11,019 bases of DNA from Acidobacteriota bacterium. GTDB lineage: Bacteria > Acidobacteriota > Blastocatellia > RBC074. The translations under genes and the position numbers were made by a program. The stretch is from the NCBI GenBank assembly GCA_017991275.1, contig JAGNMH010000006.1:1-11019 (forward strand), written 5' to 3'. The notes under the pieces were generated by a model, which saw nothing but the letters and a program-made list of their open reading frames with translations, made no database searches and was not told where the DNA came from. Below, one piece after another: positions 7,658 through 10,789 of this stretch. Every line of letters begins with the position of its first letter. Within the stretch, counting starts at the first letter, position 1.

Positions 7658-7733
7658 TGAGTCTGGCAGGATTCGAACCTGCATGGTCTCGTTTAGAAGA
7701 CGAGTGCCTTTATTCCAATTAGACTACAGACTC
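7658..7733 (-). tRNA. tRNA-Arg(TCT)
   Basis: The acceptor is GAGTCTG/CAGACTC with A73, the anticodon stem CTCGT/ACGAG encloses CTTCTAA, and the T-loop is TTCGAAT. It reads AGA (and AGG by wobble). It is the last member of the array, and the HNH gene follows 21 bases later. Confidence 0.95.
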
Positions 7734-7746
7734 AAATTATCAGCCA

Positions 7747-7819
7747 AGCCCGCAGCCGGAATCGAACCGGCTCCTCTCGCTTACCATGCGAGTGCTCACG
7801 CCGACTGAGCTATGCGGAC
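7747..7819 (-). tRNA. tRNA-Thr(GGT)
   Basis: The acceptor is GTCCGCA/TGCGGGC with one T-G pair and U73. The D-stem is GCTC/GAGC, and the anticodon stem CTCGC/GCGAG encloses ATGGTAA. It reads ACC and ACU. Position 32 is A. Confidence 0.93.
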
Positions 7820-7827
7820 AACTAAAA

Positions 7828-7902
7828 CGGCGATGGTGAGATTTGAACTCACGACCTACTGCTTAGGAGGCAGTCGCTCTGGTTCCGCTGAGCTACATCA
7901 CC
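7828..7902 (-). tRNA. tRNA-Arg(CCT)
   Basis: The acceptor is GGTGATG/CATCGCC with G73, and the anticodon stem ACTGC/GCAGT encloses CTCCTAA. It reads AGG only and so partly duplicates Arg(TCT). The fold is canonical. Confidence 0.95.
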
Positions 7903-7944
7903 TGTTCACAAATCTCCTATCTCAATTTTGCGATTCAGTCTTGA

Positions 7945-8016
7945 TGGTTGGTCGAGGACTCGAACCCCGTCCGTTCGGGCTTCAGCCGAGCGCACTGCCT
8001 GTTGTGCTAACCAACC
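7945..8016 (-). tRNA. tRNA-Phe(GAA), atypical anticodon arm
   Basis: The acceptor is GGTTGGT/ACCAACC with A73, and the D-stem is GCAC/GTGC. The anticodon stem CTCGG/CCGAA has a C27-A43 mismatch around loop CTGAAGC, which gives GAA. G37 is unusual because tRNAs reading U-starting codons normally have A37. The variable region is 4 nt. The anticodon assigns Phe, but the odd loop leaves some doubt about function. Confidence 0.8.
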
Positions 8017-8025
8017 AAAATTTGA

Positions 8026-8103
8026 TGTTCGTGGAAGGATTCGAACCTTCGGCCTCTGGTTTCGTAGACCAGCGCTCTCTGAGTTCCGCTGAGCTACACG
8101 AAC
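8026..8103 (-). tRNA. tRNA-Arg(ACG)
   Basis: The acceptor is GTTCGTG/CACGAAC with A73, and the anticodon stem CTGGT/ACCAG encloses CTACGAA. A34 is expected to be deaminated to inosine by TadA, so one tRNA reads CGU, CGC and CGA. The D-loop is long (13 nt). It resembles a standard bacterial tRNA-Arg. Confidence 0.95.
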
Positions 8104-8107
8104 AAAG

Positions 8108-8179
8108 TCTGGGCAACAGGATTCGAACCTGCGTCGGCTTGCTCCCAAGGCAAGTGGGCAACCGCTACCCCACACCCAG
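8108..8179 (-). tRNA. tRNA-Pro(TGG), copy 1
   Basis: The acceptor is CTGGGTG/TGCCCAG with the C1-G72 pair and A73 typical of bacterial Pro tRNAs. The D-stem is GGGT/GCCC, and the anticodon stem CTTGC/GCAAG encloses CTTGGGA. It carries the same anticodon as the copy at 8675-8749, but the sequence differs greatly, so it is not a recent duplicate. Confidence 0.93.
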
Positions 8180-8188
8180 AAAATCTGA

Positions 8189-8261
8189 TGGAACCGGTGG
8201 GACTCGAACCCACAATTTCCAGTTTGCAGGACTGGTGCCTTTCCAATTTGGCTACGATCCC
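8189..8261 (-). tRNA. tRNA-Ala(TGC) with C33
   Basis: The acceptor GGGATCG/CGGTTCC contains the G3-U70 wobble pair, the main alanine identity element, with A73. The anticodon stem CCAGT/ACTGG encloses CCTGCAA, giving TGC. Position 33 is C instead of the near-universal U. The D-arm (GCC...GGC) looks like that of Cys or Gln tRNAs. Sliding the loop by one would give GCA (Cys), but that breaks the perfect stem, and Cys normally has U73, so Ala is preferred. It is the only Ala tRNA in the array. Confidence 0.78.
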
Positions 8262-8286
8262 AGGCTGTTAAGACGCTATAAAAAAA

Positions 8287-8359
8287 TAGGAACGGCGGGA
8301 CTCGAACCCACGACCGCTGGTTTGTAAGACCAATGCTCTGGCCGCTGAGCTACGTTCCT
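8287..8359 (-). tRNA. tRNA-Val(TAC)
   Basis: The acceptor is AGGAACG/CGTTCCT with A73, and the anticodon stem TTGGT/ACCAG encloses CTTACAA. It reads GUA and, depending on U34 modification, other GUN codons, complementing the stand-alone Val(GAC). The fold is canonical. Confidence 0.95.
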
Positions 8360-8373
8360 GTAACTGCCAATAA

Positions 8374-8445
8374 CTGAGAGACGTGGATTTGAACCACGAT
8401 TGGCGGAGTCAGAATCCGCAGTCCTGCCAATTGGACGATCTCTCA
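8374..8445 (-). tRNA. tRNA-Gln(CTG)
   Basis: The acceptor is TGAGAGA/TCTCTCA with the weak U1-A72 pair and G73 typical of Gln. The anticodon stem GCGGA/TCCGC encloses TTCTGAC. It reads CAG. Confidence 0.94.
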
Positions 8446-8450
8446 AAACA

Positions 8451-8524
8451 AGCCACCGATGAGACTTGAACTCATAACCTGCCGCTTACGAGACGGCTGC
8501 TCTAGCCATTTGAGCTACGGAGGC
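8451..8524 (-). tRNA. tRNA-Thr(CGT)
   Basis: The acceptor GCCTCCG/CGGTGGC has a U4-U69 mismatch and U73 like the other Thr tRNA here. The anticodon stem GCCGT/GCGGC encloses CTCGTAA. It reads ACG. No TGT isoacceptor is present in the window. Confidence 0.92.
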
Positions 8525-8527
8525 ATA

Positions 8528-8600
8528 AGTGAGCGACGGGAATCGAACCCGCTGTATCCAGTTTGGAAGACTGGCGCGCTGCCGTTAGCGCATCGCTCAC
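8528..8600 (-). tRNA. tRNA-Gly(TCC), A8-U14
   Basis: The acceptor is GTGAGCG/CGCTCAC with U73, as expected for Gly. The D-stem is GCGC/GCGC, and the anticodon stem CCAGT/ACTGG encloses CTTCCAA. Position 8 is A and position 14 is U, an exact swap of the conserved U8-A14 tertiary pair. It reads GGA and GGG. Confidence 0.9.
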
Positions 8601-8605
8601 AAATA

Positions 8606-8668
8606 GCGGCGACAAGAATTGATGAAACGCGCATAGTTTCAAGATGTAGTTCCATCAGCATTCGCCGC
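8606..8668 (-). other. 63-nt mini-cloverleaf, tRNA-like element
   Basis: On the minus strand a perfect 7-bp terminal stem GCGGCGA/TCGCCGC encloses three hairpins in tRNA order. These are GATG-GAACTA-CATC, GAAAC-TATGCGC-GTTTC (5 bp, 7-nt loop) and CAA-TTC-TTG. The middle arm has anticodon-arm dimensions, but position 33 is A and the T-arm is only 3 bp, so it is unlikely to be a translating tRNA. It fills the gap between Pro(TGG) and Gly(TCC). A decayed tRNA or a structured RNA are both possible, and the symmetric stems would fold on either strand. Confidence 0.55.
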
Positions 8669-8674
8669 AAAAAG

Positions 8675-8749
8675 TCAGAGTGGCAGGAGTCGAACCTGCG
8701 ACCTCACGGGCCCAAACCGTGCGCTCTGCGCAGACTGAGCTACACTCTG
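8675..8749 (-). tRNA. tRNA-Pro(TGG), copy 2
   Basis: The acceptor is CAGAGTG/CACTCTG with C1-G72 and A73, the D-stem is GCTC/GAGC, and the anticodon stem CACGG/CCGTG encloses TTTGGGC. The canonical bacterial Pro fold is better kept here than in copy 1. Confidence 0.95.
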
Positions 8750-8755
8750 AAAAAA

Positions 8756-8828
8756 CTGAGGGAGTGGGATTCGAACCCACGCATCTCTCGCTTAACAGGC
8801 GAGCGCCTTGCCACTTGGCCATCCCTCA
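8756..8828 (-). tRNA. tRNA-Asn(GTT)
   Basis: The acceptor is TGAGGGA/TCCCTCA with G73, the D-stem is GCC/GGC, and the anticodon stem CTCGC/GCGAG encloses CTGTTAA. It reads AAC and AAU. U1-A72 and G73 match bacterial Asn. Confidence 0.95.
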
Positions 8829-8851
8829 AAGTAACTGAAAAATAACTTAAA

Positions 8852-8924
8852 TGGATCGGATGGGACTTGAACCCATAACTTCCTGCTTAAGAGGCAGACA
8901 CTCTGACAATTGAGTTACCGATCC
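8852..8924 (-). tRNA. tRNA-Lys(CTT)
   Basis: The acceptor is GGATCGG/CCGATCC with A73, the D-stem is ACTC/GAGT, and the anticodon stem TCTGC/GCAGG encloses CTCTTAA. It reads AAG and complements Lys(TTT) at 9497-9568. Confidence 0.95.
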
Positions 8925-8932
8925 AATCAAAA

Positions 8933-9005
8933 CGGGAGTGAAGGGACTCGAACCCTTGATAGGCGACGCGACAGGCCGCTGCATTAGCCGCTTTGCTACA
9001 CTCCC
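8933..9005 (-). tRNA. tRNA-Asp(GTC)
   Basis: The acceptor is GGGAGTG/CACTCCC with G73, and the anticodon stem GCGGC/GTCGC encloses CTGTCGC. It reads GAC and GAU. The D-stem is reduced (GCA/TGC), but the rest is canonical. Confidence 0.94.
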
Positions 9006-9028
9006 AACAGATTAATAAGCCCGTACAA

Positions 9029-9102
9029 TGCACCCGGAAGGATTTGAACCTTCGACCGCGCGGTTATCAGCCGCGTGCTACAACCATCTGAGCTTCAGGT
9101 GC
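9029..9102 (-). tRNA. tRNA-Ile(GAT), A8
   Basis: The acceptor is GCACCTG/CGGGTGC with A73, and the anticodon stem CGCGG/CCGCG encloses CTGATAA. It reads AUC and AUU. Position 8 is A rather than U while A14 is kept, and the D-stem has a C13-U22 mismatch, so the tertiary core may be weakened. Confidence 0.9.
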
Positions 9103-9112
9103 AAACAAAAAA

Positions 9113-9184
9113 CTGGGACGCGAGGATTCGAACCTCGACAGGCAGCTTCAAAGACTACCGTCCTGCCAGTTAGACGACATCCCA
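9113..9184 (-). tRNA. tRNA-Gln(TTG)
   Basis: The acceptor is TGGGATG/CGTCCCA with U1-A72 and G73. The anticodon stem GTAGT/GCTGC, with two G-U pairs, encloses CTTTGAA. It reads CAA. Identity elements agree with Gln(CTG) at 8374-8445. Confidence 0.94.
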
Positions 9185-9194
9185 ACAACTGAAG

Positions 9195-9268
9195 GGCGAG
9201 TGACCGGATTTGAACCGGTAATGACCTGATCCACAGTCAGGCGCTCTACCAATTGAGCTACACCCGCC
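9195..9268 (-). tRNA. tRNA-His(GTG)
   Basis: The acceptor GCGGGTG/CACTCGC is preceded by an encoded G-1 opposite C73, the universal histidine identity pair. The anticodon stem CCTGA/TCAGG encloses CTGTGGA. The 74 nt include G-1. Every expected feature is present. Confidence 0.96.
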
Positions 9269-9277
9269 ATAACAAAA

Positions 9278-9367
9278 TGCTCCCGCCGGGATTTGAACCC
9301 GGATCATGCACCGATCTGGTACTAACACGTTATAAGCGTGCCGCTCTACCTGTTGAGCTACAGGAGC
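9278..9367 (-). tRNA. tRNA with TAT anticodon (nominal Ile) and long variable arm
   Basis: This 90-nt gene has acceptor GCTCCTG/CGGGAGC with A73, D-stem GCTC/GAGC, anticodon stem GCACG/CGTGT around CTTATAA and T-stem CCGGG/CCCGG. Between anticodon and T arms lies a 22-nt variable region that folds as GTACC-AGATC-GGTGC. The anticodon would read AUA. Bacterial Ile tRNAs are class I, and most bacteria read AUA with lysidine-modified CAU, so both the anticodon and the class II arm are abnormal. The amino acid charged is uncertain: Ile by anticodon, Leu or Ser by architecture. U8 could also pair with G65, giving an 8/4 acceptor/T-stem split. Confidence 0.85.
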
Positions 9368-9388
9368 CAATCAGCAGCCAAACAAAAA

Positions 9389-9479
9389 GACTCCAGCCGA
9401 GGTTTGAACCCGGACATTAGCGTCCGTGCGATGCTGACACTTCATTTCCGCGCCGCTTTCCCTGTTAAGCTACAGGAGC
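9389..9479 (-). pseudogene. Degenerate class II tRNA, duplicate of the TAT tRNA
   Basis: The 91-nt unit shares the acceptor 5' strand GCTCCTG, the TAGCT-AACAGG D-arm and the CCGGGTTCAAA T-arm with its neighbour at 9278-9367, so it arose by tandem duplication. The acceptor has a G1-U72 pair and a U6-U67 mismatch, and the discriminator is C. The anticodon region reads GCGCG-GAAATGA-AGTGT, with a broken 31-39 pair and A33. The D-stem (GCTT/AAGC) keeps pairing by a compensatory change, the T-stem is intact, and the variable arm still forms AGC-GCT plus two more pairs. It is probably not a decoding tRNA, but it is not simply random decay. Confidence 0.7.
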
Positions 9480-9496
9480 AAACTTCAAAAAACGTA

Positions 9497-9568
9497 TGAG
9501 TCCGGTGGGAGTTGAACCCACATCTCACGGCTTAAAAGGCCGCTGCCTTGCCATTAGGCCACGGACTC
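9497..9568 (-). tRNA. tRNA-Lys(TTT)
   Basis: The acceptor is GAGTCCG/CGGACTC with A73, the D-stem is GCC/GGC, and the anticodon stem GCGGC/GCCGT encloses CTTTTAA. It reads AAA and AAG. The T-loop is TTCAACT and the fold is regular. Confidence 0.95.
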
Positions 9569-9570
9569 GA

Positions 9571-9645
9571 TAGGGCGTGAGGGATTTGAACCCTCGATTT
9601 TCAGCTTGAAAGACTGACGGCTTAACCTAACTTGCCCAACGCCCC
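9571..9645 (-). tRNA. tRNA-Glu(TTC)
   Basis: The acceptor is GGGGCGT/ACGCCCT with a G1-U72 wobble and A73. The D-stem is GGC/GCC with a long loop, and the anticodon stem TCAGT/GCTGA encloses CTTTCAA. It reads GAA and GAG. It lies only 2 bases from Lys(TTT), the tightest spacing in the array. Confidence 0.92.
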
Positions 9646-9651
9646 AAAACA

Positions 9652-9721
9652 TTGCGGGTCTGGGTAACGCTCCCAGCAAGTCAAGGCTTATGAGACCTAA
9701 CCGAACACTTGCCCACCCGCA
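9652..9721 (-). pseudogene. D-armless tRNA-like element with CAT loop
   Basis: The acceptor-like stem is TGCGGGT/ACCCGCA, and a T-arm-sized hairpin CTGGG-AGCGTTA-CCCAG lacks the TTC loop motif. A 7-nt loop CTCATAA carries a CAT anticodon on stem AGGT/GCCT. There is no D-stem. Instead CAAGT (minus strand of 9707-9711) pairs with ACTTG (minus strand of 9677-9681) and extends the anticodon arm. The TGCGGG start recalls initiator tRNA, but the three G-C pairs of an initiator anticodon stem are missing. It is the only Met-like locus in the array and is more likely a remnant or structured RNA than a working tRNA. Confidence 0.6.
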
Positions 9722-9731
9722 AAAACTGCAA

Positions 9732-9806
9732 TGCCGAAGAAGAGAATCGAACTCTCATCAACGAAGGTTTAAGCTCCGCGCGTCTGCCAACTTGCGCCAC
9801 TTCGGC
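9732..9806 (-). tRNA. tRNA-Leu(TAA) with short variable region
   Basis: The acceptor GCCGAAG/CTTCGGC with A73 and the D-arm TGGCGCAAGTTGGCAGACGC are typical of bacterial tRNA-Leu. The anticodon stem CGGAG/CTTCG encloses CTTAAAC. It reads UUA and UUG. The variable region is only TTGAT (5 nt) where bacterial Leu tRNAs normally have a long stem-loop. No intron is present, although this gene is a known intron site in other bacteria. Confidence 0.9.
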
Positions 9807-9819
9807 ATATCAAATTCAG

Positions 9820-9892
9820 AGCACGCTGACGGAATCGAACCGCCCTTGCAGGGTTTGCGGCCCTGCGCCTAAATCCACTCGGCCAAGCGTGC
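9820..9892 (-). tRNA. tRNA-Cys(GCA) with C33
   Basis: The acceptor is GCACGCT/AGCGTGC with U73, the main cysteine determinant besides the anticodon. The D-stem is GCC/GGC, and the anticodon stem CAGGG/CCCTG encloses CCGCAAA, giving GCA. Position 33 is C in place of the conserved U, as in Ala(TGC) of the same array. Confidence 0.88.
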
Positions 9893-9926
9893 TTATTTCA
9901 AACAGCAATAAAAGAGTTGGCAAAAG

Positions 9927-9999
9927 AGTCGGCGAGGAGGTTCGAACTCCCGACCTCGAACGTGGCAAGCTCGCGCTCTTCCAATTGAGCTACGCCGAC
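9927..9999 (-). tRNA. tRNA-Gly(GCC)
   Basis: The acceptor is GTCGGCG/CGCCGAC with U73, the D-stem is GCTC/GAGC, and the anticodon stem CGAGC/GTTCG encloses TTGCCAC. It reads GGC and GGU. Unlike Gly(TCC) it keeps U8 and A14. Confidence 0.94.
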
Positions 10000-10009
10000 T
10001 AAAATTTGA

Positions 10010-10084
10010 TGTGGGTGAGAGGAATTGAACCTCCAACGACCGGTTTCTAAGACCGGCGCGTCTACCAAATTGCGCCACACCCAC
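10010..10084 (-). tRNA. tRNA-Leu(TAG) with short variable region
   Basis: The acceptor is GTGGGTG/CACCCAC with A73, the D-arm is the Leu-type GGCGCAATTTGGTAGACGC, and the anticodon stem CCGGT/ACCGG encloses CTTAGAA. It reads CUA and other CUN codons. The variable region is TCGTT (5 nt), and at 75 nt the gene is too short for any long arm. Confidence 0.92.
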
Positions 10085-10088
10085 CTGA

Positions 10089-10163
10089 TGCAGGTAGAAG
10101 GATTTGAACCTTCATCGAACAGTTTTTGAAACTGCCGCGTCTACCAAATTGCGCCATACCTGC
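10089..10163 (-). tRNA. tRNA-Leu(CAA) with short variable region
   Basis: The acceptor is GCAGGTA/TACCTGC with A73, the D-arm is identical to that of Leu(TAG), and the anticodon stem GCAGT/ACTGT encloses TTCAAAA. It reads UUG. The variable region is TCGAT. It lies 4 bases from Leu(TAG), and the shared D-arm suggests the pair arose by duplication. Confidence 0.92.
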
Positions 10164-10174
10164 CTAAGAAAGAA

Positions 10175-10250
10175 CGCATCGGGTGGGACTCGAACCCACG
10201 ACCTCAAGCTTCGGAGACTTACGCTCTAATTCCAACTGAGCTACCAATGC
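10175..10250 (-). tRNA. tRNA-Arg(CCG)
   Basis: The acceptor is GCATTGG/CCGATGC with G73, the D-stem is GCTC/GAGC, and the anticodon stem TAAGT/GCTTG encloses CTCCGAA. It reads CGG and completes the arginine set with ACG, TCT and CCT. Confidence 0.94.
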
Positions 10251-10266
10251 AAAGTAACAAACTAAA

Positions 10267-10352
10267 AGGAGAGTGAGGGACTCGAACCCTCAACGGTATT
10301 AACCGACGGTAGTTTTCAAGACTACTGCTTTAGCCAATTAAGCTAACTCTCC
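10267..10352 (-). tRNA. tRNA-Ser(TGA)
   Basis: The acceptor is GGAGAGT/ACTCTCC with U73 (Ser usually has G73). The anticodon stem GTAGT/ACTAC encloses CTTGAAA. The long variable arm contains CGGT-TAAT-ACCG. The D-arm has a 4-bp GCTT/AAGC stem of class I type rather than the usual 3-bp Ser form. It reads UCA and neighbouring UCN codons. Confidence 0.9.
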
Positions 10353-10373
10353 ATAACCGATAAAATAACTAAA

Positions 10374-10458
10374 CAGAGGCGGTGGGACTCGAACCCACAC
10401 GAGACAAACTGCTCCCTGGCTTAGCAGACCAGTGCGATTACCATTCCGCCACGCCTCT
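10374..10458 (-). tRNA. tRNA-Ser(GCT)
   Basis: The acceptor is AGAGGCG/CGCCTCT with G73, the D-stem is the 3-bp GCG/CGC usual for class II, the anticodon stem CTGGT/GCCAG encloses CTGCTAA, and the long variable arm starts GGAGC and closes with CTC. It reads AGC and AGU. In contrast to Ser(TGA), it is a regular bacterial tRNA-Ser. Confidence 0.95.
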
Positions 10459-10478
10459 AAAGTAGCTAACAAAAATAG

Positions 10479-10549
10479 CAGGAGTGCAAGGATTTGAACC
10501 CTGACAACTGGGACTGGAATCCAGCGTGCTACCGTTACACTACACTCCC
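10479..10549 (-). tRNA. tRNA-Trp(CCA)
   Basis: The acceptor is GGGAGTG/CACTCCT with a G1-U72 wobble and G73. The D-stem is GTGT/GCAC, and the anticodon stem CTGGA/CCCAG has an A31-C39 mismatch around TTCCAGT. It reads UGG. G73 agrees with bacterial Trp identity. Confidence 0.92.
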
Positions 10550-10556
10550 ATAACAA

Positions 10557-10642
10557 TGCCGAAGGTAGGAATCGAACCTACTTGCAGACACACGTCTACC
10601 TTGGGTTTACAGTCCAGTGCTCGGCCATCGAGCATCTCCGGC
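10557..10642 (-). tRNA. tRNA-Tyr(GTA), A8
   Basis: This is the first gene of the array. The acceptor is GCCGGAG/CTTCGGC with A73, and the D-stem is GCTC/GAGC. The anticodon arm CTGGA/CCCAA encloses CTGTAAA but has mismatches at 27-43 and 31-39. The long variable arm has AGAC-GTGT-GTCT, as expected for bacterial Tyr. Position 8 is A. It reads UAC and UAU. The weak anticodon stem is a sign of relaxed constraint. Confidence 0.9.
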
Positions 10643-10671
10643 TTATAAACTCTGTTCTGAATCCAAAACCG

Positions 10672-10722
10672 CAAAACGAAAAAGCGGGCCAGCTTCAGAA
10701 GTTATCGCTGAAGCGGCCCGCT
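10672..10722 (-). terminator. Rho-independent terminator upstream of the array
   Basis: AGCGGGCC (10683-10690) pairs with GGCCCGCT (10715-10722) and, past one bulged A, GCTTCAG (10692-10698) pairs with CTGAAGC (10708-10714). The stem is 15 bp with a 9-base loop. On the minus strand it is followed by TTTTTCGTTTTG. It ends transcription arriving from the right and so separates the array from the gene at 10790-11005. Confidence 0.88.
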
Positions 10723-10762
10723 CGCCTGGAATTCCTAAACTAACTTATTGACTTGGAATTTT

Positions 10763-10784
10763 CGGGAGCGGGAAACCGCTCCCG
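10763..10784. other. 9-bp perfect hairpin with tetraloop
   Basis: CGGGAGCGG pairs with CCGCTCCCG around GAAA (read on the plus strand; TTTC on the minus strand). It begins 5 bases after the stop of the small gene at 10790-11005. Neither strand carries a T-run directly after it, so it is more likely an mRNA 3'-end stabiliser or repeat unit than a terminator; the true terminator follows about 40 bases later. Confidence 0.55.
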
Positions 10785-10789
10785 CTGAT

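Larger units (their letters stand above)
7658..10642 (-). other. tRNA gene array, 31 tRNAs plus 3 tRNA-like elements
   Basis: All members point the same way and are separated by only 2-42 bases. None encodes the 3' CCA, so a CCA-adding enzyme is needed. I found no rRNA, no protein gene and no intron inside. The set covers every amino acid except Met, including Arg with four anticodons, Leu with three, and two each for Gln, Lys, Ile, Gly, Ser and Thr, plus two Pro genes with the same anticodon. The 5' end lies about 30 bases after an intrinsic terminator (10672-10722), so a promoter should sit in 10643-10680, but I see no clear one. The 3' end runs into the HNH gene. Confidence 0.95.

Noticed and set aside
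7637..7684. Sixteen-codon N-terminal extension of the HNH protein
   Set aside because: The extension overlaps tRNA-Arg(TCT), while GGAGG 4 bases before the ATG at 7636 marks a better start.
8189..8261. Reading the Ala(TGC) gene as a second tRNA-Cys
   Set aside because: A GCA reading needs a one-base shift that destroys the perfect 5-bp anticodon stem; G3-U70 and A73 point to Ala.
7812..10556. Open frames of 60-171 codons inside the tRNA array, on both strands
   Set aside because: Their products contain repeated tRNA-derived strings (for example GGTRTHN, RRRESN, REWDSNPRIS and VAQLEER-like). They are translations through or antisense to tRNA T-arms and have no ribosome binding sites.
7658..10642. 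Regular short motif (GATTCGAACC-like) every 75-90 bases, resembling a CRISPR or tandem repeat
   Set aside because: The motif is the conserved T-arm of successive tRNAs; flanking units fold as cloverleaves with different anticodons.
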